DNA from: Fragilariopsis cylindrus CCMP1102
Lineage: Eukaryota > Bacillariophyta > Bacillariophyceae > Bacillariales > Bacillariaceae
Assembly: GCA_900095095.1 (NCBI GenBank)
Contig: FMBT01000691.1
Coordinates: forward strand, 1-23,088
Reading direction: 5' to 3'
Length of the DNA stretch: 23,088 bases
Under the pieces are notes generated by a model that was given only the letters and a program-made list of their open reading frames with translations, made no database searches and was not told the DNA's origin. How positions within the stretch are numbered: position 1 is the stretch's first letter; every line of letters starts with the position of its first letter. The position numbers and the translations under genes are program-made. Shown in pieces: positions 9,943-19,273 of this stretch.

Positions 9943-10581
9943 TTAATTTGGCTGAAATGGTTCCATAATATCAGTTCCCAGTTTTTCAAGGAGAGCCATT
10001 ATACCGCGTATCTTTGTTTTATCAAACATTATGTGTCCGACATTTATAAGTGCTGGGCGGTTCTGATAAAGATCCATAAGTTGCGTCACATCCATCATTG
10101 CCAGCTCTTCATAATCGGTACGAAGCATCGGCCCGATTTTTCCAAATATACAGTAGACTACTGGAGGATAACGTGCAGCGCCTGTTGTGACTTGAATGCT
10201 TCCTATTCCCCCATCAGATTCATTATCAACTTGAAAAAGTCCCCCAGACAATCTTGTTGAACTGTCCGTAATATATTTAAATTGATGCACTAGTGTCCCG
10301 CCCAACCAAATTTCTAGGTCTGGTAATATAATCAAGGGTAGAAAGGTATTGTTTTCCTCGAGATGAACACACCAATGATTATCGCCACTTCGTCCTCCGT
10401 TCTCCATGGACCCCTTATAATAAATTGGTAGACCATGCTGTCCCGTTACTTCGACTAATAACCTTTCATTGTCACTGTCCGTCAATTTAGATTTCAATTC
10501 TTTATTTTCTTGTACCATCCCTGCTACCGTACGATCTTTGAGAACAGCTGCCACGAACGGTGCTAAATCTGATGCGGACAT
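9943..10581 (-). CDS. Conserved-looking hypothetical protein with N-terminal coiled coil
   Basis: This is an intact single-exon frame of 212 residues from ATG 10581 to TAA. The start MSASDLAPFVAAVLKDRT is followed by a short charged helix (about 20-45, ENKELKSKLTDSDNERLL) that looks like a coiled coil. The remainder is a mixed beta-type globular region with no low complexity, unlike most neighbours. There is no signal peptide or membrane segment, so a soluble cytosolic or nuclear protein is likely. I do not recognise a known domain. An N-terminus of the type DLAPFVAA...D followed by a short coiled coil seems familiar from uncharacterised diatom proteins, but that is recollection, not a search result. 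Its clean frame contrasts with the damaged genes on either side. Confidence 0.8.
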   Translation of the reverse strand: MSASDLAPFVAAVLKDRTVAGMVQENKELKSKLTDSDNERLLVEVTGQHGLPIYYKGSMENGGRSGDNHWCVHLEENNTFLPLIILPDLEIWLGGTLVHQFKYITDSSTRLSGGLFQVDNESDGGIGSIQVTTGAARYPPVVYCIFGKIGPMLRTDYEELAMMDVTQLMDLYQNRPALINVGHIMFDKTKIRGIMALLEKLGTDIMEPFQPN

Positions 10582-11142
10582 GATGCCTATGCATATACGA
10601 TGATGTAATCTGAATGGTTCCTAAAGTTTAATTGGATACGGTATTGATTTTGGTAAAAGTTGTGTTTTGTCTGTTCATCTCTGAATGCGCAATCTCACAA
10701 AAAAAAATTGGTAAAAACACGTACGATTTTTACTGGCTTTCTCGCATTAAATCTTAACATGGTGGTCCATGTGTTAAGTGATAGATATTGGCCAATGTTT
10801 ACGCGCTTCGACGATGTTGGTGAGCGCGACAGAAATCTCTTTAAGATACCATAAGTGCTTCTCCGCACGCTACCAGAAATAACAAACTACACTGGGAAGG
10901 AATCATCGAGGATTAAATTATTCAAAGAACCAAATCCACACACAACAGCGAAGGACATAAAGTTGAGATCATCAAATATGCGGTAGAAAGAGATGAAACA
11001 AACCTAAGATATAGGCCAAAATACTACTACTAGTAAATGGGTCGCAAGGACACCAAAAAGAAGAATAAGAAGGAGGAGATAACAGCCTCGTCGTCCAGTG
11101 TCTTGGGTCAGAAAACGTTTATTTATTTATTTATTTATTTAT
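10582..11142. other. Intergenic, with a doubtful 38-codon ORF
   Basis: This region lies between the start of the 9943-10581 gene and the 3' end of the FMN-reductase gene. A plus-strand ATG at 11037 opens a Lys-rich 38-codon frame (MGRKDTKKKNKKEEI) that runs into the TTTA microsatellite and ends at 11153. It could be the remnant of a truncated lysine-rich protein or chance. No other gene is supported. Confidence 0.4.
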
Positions 11143-11143
11143 T
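11118..11143. repeat. TTTA tetranucleotide microsatellite
   Basis: About six TTTA units end just where the FMN-reductase stop codon begins. On that gene's strand it is a TAAA repeat immediately after the stop and could supply AATAAA-like polyadenylation sequence. Confidence 0.8.
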
Positions 11144-11754
11144 CATGCCATGATTTCTATTGGAGTTTCTTCCTTTGGATTTTCTTCCTTTGGATTCAGT
11201 TTCAACGACAGCTCCTTGAGTGCTTCCAATTGCTTTACCAAGCTTTCTTGCGCGTGTTCGCTGACAAGTTCTAAGGATTCCTTGTCAAAGGTTCCGTCGA
11301 AGCTTGATAGAAAAACTTCGGGTTTGTTCAAGACAAACAAGTCCAGGAACACGGCAACTTGCCGTACGTGATATTGGGAACGACCTCCCCCAAAGCCACC
11401 TCCGGCACTAATCAGGGATGCTGCTTTTCCTTTGAATCCTTCATTGCCGGGCAATCGGGATCCCCAATCTAGGGCATTCTTGAGGGCGGGGGTAAAACTG
11501 TAGTTATATTCTGGCGACGCAAAGACAAATGCATCTGCCGCTTTCATCTGTTCCAAAAGCTTGAGTGTGGCTTCATTCTTATCATCTTCCGTGTCTGGGT
11601 TAAAGAAGGGTACATCTTGCAAGCTGGCGATTTCAAAATCTATGCCAAGCTTTGGCGCTTGGGATTCCATGTACTCTAGTGCTGACATGTTGGTCGAGAT
11701 TTTGCGGAGACTGCCAGAAATTCCTAGAACTTTGATGGGAAGAGTCATTTTCAT
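11143..11754 (-). CDS. NADPH-dependent FMN reductase family flavoprotein
   Basis: This intact 203-residue frame has the flavodoxin-like fold of the FMN_red family (quinone/chromate reductases, ArsH-like and plant NQR-type enzymes). Members use NAD(P)H and FMN for two-electron reduction of quinones or other acceptors. Family marks are GISGSLRKISTN at 11-22 (phosphate-binding loop after strand 1), PEYNYSFTPALKNALDW at 81-97 (the conserved PEYN...LKNxxDW signature) and a Gly-rich GGGFGGGRSQ at 118-127. Length matches the usual 180-200 residues. A short KEENPKEETP tail is extra. No targeting peptide is visible, so a cytosolic location is likely. Met1 and Met3 are both possible starts. It is single-exon, with more balanced base composition than its Asn/Thr-rich neighbours. 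The exact substrate cannot be assigned. Confidence 0.92.
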   Translation of the reverse strand: MKMTLPIKVLGISGSLRKISTNMSALEYMESQAPKLGIDFEIASLQDVPFFNPDTEDDKNEATLKLLEQMKAADAFVFASPEYNYSFTPALKNALDWGSRLPGNEGFKGKAASLISAGGGFGGGRSQYHVRQVAVFLDLFVLNKPEVFLSSFDGTFDKESLELVSEHAQESLVKQLEALKELSLKLNPKEENPKEETPIEIMA

Positions 11755-12069
11755 TGAGGATTTCTCGGCTTTAGCGGTTATTGAAGGATTTGTTGAGGTT
11801 GGCGTGTATCTTGTTTTTTTTTAAAGTTGCTCACTTTTTATGAAACAAAGAATGAAGGATGGTTGTGATGATTGACGATATCTTTTAAAAAGATCGGCGA
11901 CATATCGATTTCTTTTAAAAAGATCGGCGACATATCGGCGTAATTGCACAACGCCGAAAACGCGATTGAAATAACTCGCCGATCGAAAAACGCCTCGATC
12001 GAAAAACACCGATCGACACGAAAAACGGCTTTTGTCAAACGCCTTAATAAAATATGTCCGAAGGCACAC
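11755..12069. promoter_or_regulatory. Divergent promoter region with repeats and inverted copies
   Basis: This stretch lies between the minus-strand FMN-reductase gene and the plus-strand ORF at 12070. It contains the 30-bp tandem repeat and its inverted partner. It also has three GATCGA(CAC)GAAAAAC-like units at about 11981-12026 (GATCGAAAAACG, GATCGAAAAACA and GATCGACACGAAAAACG). This is denser in repeated GC-rich words than the rest of the window and resembles a cluster of binding sites, though no factor can be named. Confidence 0.4.
11881..11937. repeat. 30-bp tandem direct repeat with GATCGGCG core
   Basis: The unit at 11881-11910 is repeated at 11911-11937 with no mismatch in the shared part. 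Its core, GATCGGCGACATATCG, starts about 140 bases upstream of the FMN-reductase ATG. Downstream, CGCCGATC near 11977-11984 is the inverted copy of the core, and CGGCG/CGCCG arms flank a short spacer near 11936-11955. Confidence 0.85.
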
Positions 12070-12465
12070 ATGGATTGTACTAGAACCTATATTCCTCATT
12101 TAGATTCTGAACGTGAGTTATTATGCCCAACATATCAAGCACAAATGGGTACATTTCGTAGTAAGACAGCAGAAGAAGCTGGTTATGATATCATTCTAAT
12201 GAACGAACAAAAGCGGTCCGAAGAGGTGGAAAATAAAATGAATGACACTACAACTATAACTACACCAACAACTATAACTGATGGCTGGGATGATATCGAA
12301 CCAATTAATATCGACTACAACAACTACAACGCTGAAGATGATTACGAACCATACCCTTTTGATAATAATATGATGGATAATCTTTCTCTAATGGATAGTG
12401 AAATTGATTGTTTCTTTATTTTCGTCATCACCGTCGTCATTCATGACATCATTTCTATTGGATGA
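12070..12465 (+). CDS. Hypothetical acidic protein, C-terminal frame uncertain
   Basis: A 131-codon frame from ATG 12070 begins MDCTRTYIPHLDSERELLCP, contains a charged helix-like stretch (AEEAGYDIILMNEQKRSEEV) and then an acidic, Asn/Tyr-rich tail with DDIEPINIDYNNYNAEDD. I do not recognise it. The same frame is open upstream to 11944, but that part covers the repeat region and looks non-coding. The last 17 residues in this frame turn hydrophobic. Shifting by one base near 12405-12412 gives VSLFSSSPSSFMTSFLLDER with a stop at 12482, a more ordinary ending. The frame overlaps the 3' end of the convergent glycosyltransferase gene by 25 bases. It may be a small gene or the first exon of a larger one. 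Confidence 0.4.
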   Translation: MDCTRTYIPHLDSERELLCPTYQAQMGTFRSKTAEEAGYDIILMNEQKRSEEVENKMNDTTTITTPTTITDGWDDIEPINIDYNNYNAEDDYEPYPFDNNMMDNLSLMDSEIDCFFIFVITVVIHDIISIG

Positions 12466-15400
12466 AAGAATTCTTCTACCATAACAGATGAAAAATAGGA
12501 TTCTTTATATCTTCCATTTCTATGGAATGTATCAATATCTTCAACAATCCAACGCAACCGAAGAAGTGATCGTGAAGTCTGTGCTGATTGTGATGTTACT
12601 GTTGGTATCTTGATTTCAATCATTCCTGGATCTTTCAAGGGAACCGTATAGTAAAAAGCATTACTAGTGTTATTATTACCAGCATTGTTGCTGTTGCTGG
12701 TCTTGTTGCTGTTGCTGTTGTAACTTTTTCCTGTACTACTTCCATTCTTGTTGATATCATTATCATCACCACCACCATTATCATTCATTGATGATATCAA
12801 TACATTTGGTTTGTTGACCATGAAAATTATTCTTGATTTTCCATTCTGTATCCATATAAGTTTACCACCTTTTAAATAACCATCATACTCATCATCATCA
12901 TTATCATTATCACTGCTTGAACTTGTGTTTGTTCTTGTGGCGTTATTATCTTTATCTTTACTTCTATTATCTTTATTTCTGCTATTACTAGAGGTTGGTG
13001 TTGCATCCATTATAATACGTTTTATAGCTTTTTTATTACTAGCTGTTGCATATCTTTGTATTTTTTCATTCCTCCATTTGGATTCCACATTATATTTTGT
13101 ATGATATTTTAGTACAATCATCTCTTTGATATTCTGTTTCGAAAATGATGTTATATTGAATTTCAGTAGTAGTCCTACACTACTACTGCCACTATTATCG
13201 GTTGTTGATGTTGATGTTGACGTTGACGTTGACGTTGACGTTGACGAGATAGGTTTCTCACGACTGCGTCTGCGTACTGCAACAATTTCCATATCAGTAA
13301 CACCATCATGATCCCATATAGTACGTTCCAAAAAGACTTTGTCATTATTTTTACCATCTTTATCTATGATATAGTATGGAATTGTTGTACGATGACGATG
13401 ATTGTTTCGTGATATATCGCAACGATAGTTACTATTATTTTTATCACTATCAATGTCAGTGTCAGTGTCACCATCACCACCGTTGTCCCCGTCGATTGTA
13501 GTCGGTGTCGTTGTCGTTGTCGTATTTGTGATATGACTACTAGTGCTGCTGCTGCTGCTGCTGCTGCTCGTCTGCGTCTGCTGCTGCGTCCATATTTCTT
13601 GGAATGGATATATAATTCTATCTTTATCTATATCAATACATGTGGAACGATTGTAGGAATTAGAAAATAATTTCTGTGGTGATATTAGTAAACCTGCTGC
13701 TGCTGCTGCTCTGTTTCTGTTTCTATTTCCGTTCTATGGAATCTCTAAACTATTTAATTCCTGTATAATTTGTTTCTGATAATTAAATTTCCAACCATAT
13801 TTATTGCATAACCAAAATAACATATTCGACAATAGGAATGTATTTTTGTAAATTCATATTTATTTATAAATTTTTGATAATAGTAATCATTATTCTTCTT
13901 TTATTATCATTGAATTTTGTATTATTGTTATTGTTATTGTTATCACTCGTACTACTGCTCTTGTCGTTATCACCATCATTATCCAGATCATTCGTATCAG
14001 TATTTGAATCATATTTGTACCAGTATTTGTAGTATTAAGTCTCCATGAATGATATTCATAATATAATGTACGATTATTTGCAACATTCCGTAAATGATTA
14101 ACAAGTTTTGTTATATTAACTTGACTATTTTTATTTTTTTTGCGACATCGTTGTTGAAGTTTATTGTCATTATTATTATCATTTTGTGGATTGTCATCCT
14201 CATCGTCATTATCAATTATTAGATAATCTTTTATCAGTATAACAGAATGTGAGGATGGTAAATGATCTTGTATATTCGATGCACCCCAATAGATTGGTAT
14301 GGTACCACTTTTTAATGTCTGCCATAGTTTTTCGGTGATATAATCATTTTCATTTTGATTTTCAAAGGCTAAATGAAATAAATATAATTTCATTATATCC
14401 TGCTTCGGAGAAGTAGACTTGACAGTATTGACAGTACCGGTAGTGAGAGTAGAATTTAATGGAAAGTCTGCATTATGTAAACATGTTGATAAGGAATCAA
14501 TACGAAATGGACGTTTTTCATTTCTTATTGCAGTTGCATTATTAGTTGCAGTTGTTGTATAATCAATTAATTGTTTCACAATTTGTTCCCGTTGATTAAT
14601 CGAACCACAATTTTTAGCTAAAAATGATGCACCTTTTATAATTGAAGGATCATCAAAATTCACTGGTGGGTATTTGGAGATAGATCGAAGACCATTGTCA
14701 CTGTTTCCCCTACCCTTTGATAATGAGTAGTAGGTTAATGGTATCTCACTTTGAAATGATGTAGTGGCATAATAATGATGTTGTTCATGTGCATTCGGAT
14801 CTATAGTAAGTTTTGAATAATATCCGGATCCTTCCATCGAAATTTCTTTTATGACATGTGGTAATGTTTCAAACGATACAAATTTGGTCGACATGGGATA
14901 AAAATCATTATAATATTGACATGGTATATTGCATGACTGAGATTGATGAGATTGAGAATGTTTATCATCTACACCAAATGTATGATAGGAATTATTAAAA
15001 TAGGATAATCCACTTCTTCACCAAATCGTATTGTTATTGTTGGTATTCTTGGTTGTGTTTGTATTTGTGTGTCATCCTCATCAGTTGTTGTTACGTTTAC
15101 GTTTATGGTATGAGTACGCCGTGGTTGTTGTGGAACTGGAACAGGTGGATCATATTCAAAGATTCTTGTTGATAAAAATAGACTAGTACTGATGGTCTTC
15201 CTATTACTTCCGTGTTCGTCATCACTAATAACATTATTTGTAGTCCTTGAACTTGTGCAATTTTTTTCAGGATTGATAAAAGCTGTCGTATTTGGTTTAA
15301 GTTTTACTCCACATACATATCGTATCCTATCCCATGAATTGTATACTTTTACTTCCTTTGTTATATTTGTTGTTGTTTGAGTACTAAACTCCGCAATAAC

Positions 15401-15588
15401 CTGTTCGTCTTCTTCTTCGTCAACTTCTTCTCCTTCTTTAAATTTTTCTTTTTCTGTATAAACTTTTTCCAACGCAATATTAACGTTGTGGTTGCCATTG
15501 TCATTGTCACTGTCTTTGTCTTTGCCATTGTCTTTGTCTTTATTGGCATCAACATCAGCAGCGACGATGACAACTCCGGTAGTAGCAT

Positions 15589-15620
<32 letters not shown>

Positions 15621-15775
15621 AAATTGACATTCTGTGTAGTAGTAGCAATACTTTGGAAGTAAATAATGAATGTAATACACCAAACAGATAAAATTATTAT
15701 GGAGTAGCAGTAACCATAATATTTTCTCTTTTTCTTTCTCTTGTTATTATTGCTATTATTATTATTGTTCATCAT
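12441..15775 (-). CDS. GT10 (alpha-1,3-fucosyltransferase-type) with C-terminal extension, frame broken
   Basis: The start (ATG 15775) gives a Lys-rich cytosolic tail and one membrane anchor at about 21-42 (YSIIILSVWCITFIIYFQS), a type II Golgi layout. A Thr/Asp-rich stem follows. The GT10 signature HLAFENQNENDYITEKLW, then GTIPIYWGASNI, lies near 14290-14390. The family ending FTKIHSYCRICYFGYA is near 13815-13865. Such enzymes move fucose from GDP-fucose to N-glycans. After the catalytic part a long extension continues (ERTIWDHDGVTDMEIV near 13300) to a stop at 12441. Frame changes, each fixed by one added base, occur near 14995-15008, 14020-14040, 13890-13905 and 13798-13812. An in-frame TAG at 13734-13736 separates catalytic part and extension. 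Asn/Asp-rich runs interrupt the fold. This is one gene with assembly indels, or a pseudogene. Confidence 0.7.
13204..13246. repeat. GTTGAC hexamer repeat in the glycosyltransferase extension
   Basis: About seven hexamer units (GTTGAT, then GTTGAC). On the coding strand they encode alternating Ser-Thr, so length changes keep frame. Confidence 0.85.
13544..13568. repeat. CTG trinucleotide repeat
   Basis: About eight CTG units; on the minus strand AGC codons give a poly-Ser run in the glycosyltransferase extension. The unit length preserves frame. Confidence 0.85.
15590..15620. repeat. AGT trinucleotide repeat
   Basis: About ten AGT units. On the coding strand these are ACT codons, giving the poly-Thr run just after the membrane anchor of the glycosyltransferase, in its stem region. 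Confidence 0.85.
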
Positions 15776-16428
15776 TTATTATTGTTGTCGTTGTATTTTG
15801 TTGGTTGCCCCTCTCTTATTGTGTTGTACTGTATTACCGTACTATTGTCTCTTCTCGTCCAAATGTGTTTGTATTCGTACCTGTATTCATTTAATTTACT
15901 TGACGTGAAGAAGAAGGAATCAACTATTGAATCATCGAATCATTATTGTCATTGTCATTATTCTTTGTCATCAACTTTCGCTTAATATTTGTCGGACATG
16001 ATTGATTCAAAAATAAAGATATTTTTTTAATTCCCAAGATCCAAATCCACCCGCGCGCACTTTTCCGATGTTGTGCAAGATGCAGGAGACGAACATTAAA
16101 TTTATGTTTTTCGCGCTTACTCGAAAAACTCGGACAAGAACTTAAAATAATAACAATCAACTACTTTTAAAACCTTTCTCAAAAGGAAGAGAAAACGAAC
16201 GATAGGAATCAAACAACATATCGGAGGGGAGCTAATTTTTCGAGCGTATTGAAATACGATCTTGTTATATATTTATTATTTATAGCGCTTATTTATTAAT
16301 GTTTCTCAACATTATTTTCTTTACTATCTCTAAGTGGGTATCACATCTTTCTTATTATTACTGTTTGTTATATATTGGGTGTACGTATTCCATGTTGTCA
16401 TTATTATATTTTAGCTAGCGATTTATTC
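15776..16428. promoter_or_regulatory. Glycosyltransferase upstream region with a palindromic element
   Basis: This lies between the start of the glycosyltransferase gene and the 3' end of the transporter gene, both on the minus strand. It contains no supported gene. Its main feature is the palindrome at 16106-16129 inside a sequence shared with 18806-18861. The stretch 16150-16430 is AT-rich without recognised content. Confidence 0.4.
16091..16144. repeat. Dispersed element with 8-bp palindrome, copy 1
   Basis: GTTTTTCG at 16106-16113 and CGAAAAAC at 16122-16129 are perfect inverted arms around an 8-nt spacer. The flanks GAACATTAAA and AAGAACTT also recur at copy 2 (18806-18861), so the similarity is about 55 bases long. 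Confidence 0.7.
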
Positions 16429-18141
16429 TTAGTGGATAATTTGGTCGTTGATGTTGATATTGCTATTGATACTACTGTCGCTGTTGTTAGTATCAGATTC
16501 GTTTCGACTGTCGAAGTCGACCACTTCTACTATTTCTGCTACAACATCTACAACTTCAACTTCTTCACCATCTCTGCCATCTCCGCCACCACCACCTGCA
16601 CCGGCTTTGCCTTTTAATGCGTCCATGATATTTCCCTCTAAAACATAATAGATTATCAATAGAAGTAAAGCCAATGCCGAAAAAATTGACAAGACTGGAA
16701 TGGCTTCAGCTGTATTACCATACTTAACTGATAACCAACCCATTAAAGAAGGAGAAACAATACTTGATGAAGATTTGATTGTATTAATAATTGCGTATCC
16801 GCCTGCTGCCTTTCCGCCTTGACTTAAAAAGGATGCAGCAACTGTATCACCAATAATGTAGGCACCACCCACAAACATGTAGTAGAATGATACCTGGGCA
16901 AATACACCCCACATGTTACAATCGCCATCATTGTAGGATGATGATAATGTCGATCCTAATAAAATTGCTGAAATAAAAATTAGAACACTATGATAGAACC
17001 GATCCTTGAATATGTACATACTTTTACCAACACCAATCATCATCAACGCTGCTAAGAGTACGGGATTGCGTTCAATAGATCAGATTGAATGTTTGGATTC
17101 TTCTTTCCATCGTGTCCACCGGTAATAGTTTTAATAATTAAGGGAGAGAAATAAGTGAAGGCATAAACGGGTACGGCAATACAAAGTTGAAGACACCCAA
17201 ATACCATGCCCGCCAATCGGTAAGAGCAGCTGCAAGATTTTGTGCTGGTTTTTTATCTTCAACTTCATTCCTGCTTGCATCGGCTGGCACAGTTTCAAGA
17301 ACTTTCGCTGCAAATAAGCATTGCTTTTCTTCTTCGTCAAGTCGTGTTAATGATCCAATAGAATCAGTTAGAGAAAAGAATACAATTATTGCCACACAGA
17401 AACCAAATATACCCTCCACAATAAACATCCATCTCCAGCCTTCTAATCCACCTTGACCCTCCAACCCATACACCAATCCAGCTGCGAGTGGCCCAGCAAC
17501 GACAGTCCCGGCGTACGCTGCCGACATGATCATCCCCAACTAAATGTGATTTCTTTGGCTTCAAGGAAAGAATCAATATGTAGGTATGTAGCGGGGAATG
17601 CACCAGCTTCTGCTGCACCAATAATTAGTCGTAGCGCAATGAAACTTTGTTTATTCTGGCATAATCCGGTCAAGGCAACAGCAATACTCCATACGATTAA
17701 AATTGCCGTCAAGAATCGTCTTGCTCCAACCAGTTTACTCAAATGCTGTGCGGGGATCTGTAGAACGTATAGGTAATACCAAAATACATTACAATTTGAG
17801 CATACCCTTCATCATCTAAACCTAACAGTTCTTTTATATCACTAGCAGCAAATGATATATTCCCACGATCAATATAATTTGTAAAGTGACTGTATTATGA
17901 TTGAGGTAAGGTGACAAAAGAATGTGAGAGGAGAGGAGGTAAATAAATGATAATGAGGAACAATCTATGAACATAATTTTATATATGACCGTACTTACAT
18001 TAGCATGTATACAGGAACAATACTCCACATAGTTTTCCTTATAGCATTCAAATGTGCTTCGGAACGCATACTTTGAACGCTTTTCTTTTGGATAATACGA
18101 GTACTACCAATCTCGACATCAACAACTTCCTCGTTTGTCAT
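16429..18141 (-). CDS. MFS transporter, anion:cation symporter (ACS) type, four frame breaks
   Basis: Exon 1 (18141-17999) encodes a short N-terminus and the start of helix 1. A 109-nt GTAAGT...CAG intron (17998-17890) splits an Ile codon. Exon 2 opens with IHFTNYIDRGNISFAASDIK, the helix 1/loop signature of the ACS family, whose fungal members import allantoate, pantothenate, biotin or nicotinate. Later parts include LIIGAAEAGAFPATYL, GLEGWRWMFIVEGIFGF (the usual GWRW(I/M)F(I)xEG motif) and hydrophobic helices to about 16640, then a Gly-rich and acidic tail ending at TAA 16429. The total is about 535 residues including the tail. The frame breaks near 17763, 17540, 17175 and 17056; each is mended by adding one base, with conserved sequence directly on both sides, so introns cannot explain them. 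Substrate is unknown; location is presumably the plasma membrane or an organelle membrane. Confidence 0.75.
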
Positions 18142-18288
18142 CTTGATTTATTTTTATTTAGTATTATTATTCAAGTTATAGTATCTGTGTTTTGCTATTC
18201 TTCTTGTTTGTTCTTCTTTATTCTTTTAGTTGTAATTTATTTTTATAAGAGAAAGCTATGTTTTTCTTTTTGTTCGATCGATGGTTAT

Positions 18289-18675
18289 TTTTTATCGTTG
18301 ACACCATTTTCGTTTGAACAGGTGAGAATGTCAATGCTAAATTAAAAGTAGAACTGCGGTATAGCTGCTTCGGCAGTGCTGCGCCTTCGTGAGAACGGTA
18401 CTCGAGCCATGGGCTGAGCATTTCGGAAGGTTTTAAATTAGATATTTATATTATTATTTTTCATCGTTGACACCATTTTCGTTTGAACTGGTGAGAATGT
18501 CAATGCTAAATTAAAAGTAGAACTGCGGTATAGCTGCTTCGGCAGTGCTGCGCCTTCGTGAGAACGGTACTCGAGCCATGGGCTGAGCGTTTCGGAAGGT
18601 TTTAAATTAGATATTTATATTATTATTTTTTATCGTTGACACCATTTTCGTTTGAACAGGTGAGAATGTCAATGC
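18289..18675. repeat. 169-bp tandem repeat, about 2.3 copies, with structured GC-rich core
   Basis: Units start near 18289, 18458 and 18627, as shown by ATCGTTGACACC at 18294, 18463 and 18632 (period 169). Copies differ at only a few bases. Each full unit has an AT-rich half and a GC-rich core. The core has a CTGC-TTCG-GCAG tetraloop hairpin, an AGCC-ATG-GGCT hairpin, and an outer TTGAC...GTCAA inverted pair that also encloses ATTTTC/GAGAAT. A GGTACTCGAGCC word resembles a Pol III B box, and each unit ends in a T run. It lies upstream of the transporter gene. It could be a duplicated non-coding RNA gene, a SINE-like element or a satellite seed. Confidence 0.85.
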
Positions 18676-18805
18676 TCTTTTAGAATTTGAACCACGACTA
18701 CTCCCTGCCTTTACATTACGTGCAAGTGTGATTCATTCATGATCAAAACGCAATAAGAAAATATTTCTATTGACTCAATTCTTAACCTGACTGATAGTGC
18801 TTGCA

Positions 18806-18861
18806 GAACATTAAAGAATCTATGTTTTTCGCGCGACTCGAAAAACCCGCGCAAAGAACTT
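18806..18861. repeat. Dispersed element with 8-bp palindrome, copy 2
   Basis: GTTTTTCG at 18824-18831 and CGAAAAAC at 18839-18846 are the same perfect arms as in copy 1, here with a 7-nt spacer, flanked by GAACATTAAA and AAGAACTT. It lies about 430 bases upstream of the plastid-peptide gene and 680 upstream of the transporter. Confidence 0.7.
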
Positions 18862-19273
18862 GGATTTGTCCGAAAATTATGCGTGAATTTACTGGTAGGT
18901 GCTCTCCGTGCGTCATAGGGCAATGACGTACGCACGCACTTATCTACTTCAGAATTCTCATGCCTTCAGCCATCATCATCTCGGCACCTCAAAAACCTAA
19001 GAACTTGACTTGACTTCCAATTATTTGTTTTCGACGTGCGTGTGGAGGGATGTAAGCACAGACCACGTAATCAACAAAAAAATTCAACCGATCGATAAAA
19101 GCACGGTACAAGGTGCGGAAAATGTAGGCATCAACAACAACATGTCAACGACAAGATCAAATAGGTTCTTTTGAAGTCATCCATCCAATCCTTTTTTCCT
19201 TTCTTCCTTTCCATCATGTGTTGACATAATTCAATAATTTTCTATTTTACAAACCAAAAAAACATATCAAAAT

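Larger units (their letters stand above)
18142..19273. promoter_or_regulatory. Divergent intergenic region between transporter and plastid-protein gene
   Basis: This 1.1-kb gap holds the transporter promoter on the left, the 169-bp tandem repeat, the second copy of the palindromic element (18806-18861) and the promoter/leader of the plastid-peptide gene on the right. The last 100 bases before 19274 are pyrimidine-rich, then A-rich. No protein-coding gene is supported. Confidence 0.45.

Noticed and set aside
10660-10854. Plus-strand 64-codon ORF
   Set aside because: No domain, no conserved-looking composition and no splice support.
11821-12099. Minus-strand ORF with repeated YVADLFKR
   Set aside because: The protein repeat is only the translation of the 30-bp DNA repeat in the promoter region.
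17056-17763. Introns as the cause of the transporter frame changes
   Set aside because: Conserved transporter motifs continue on both sides within a few bases, leaving no room for an intron.
18289-18675. CRISPR-like array or tRNA genes in the 169-bp repeat
   Set aside because: There are no short repeats with unique spacers, and no cloverleaf or anticodon stem can be formed despite the B-box-like word.
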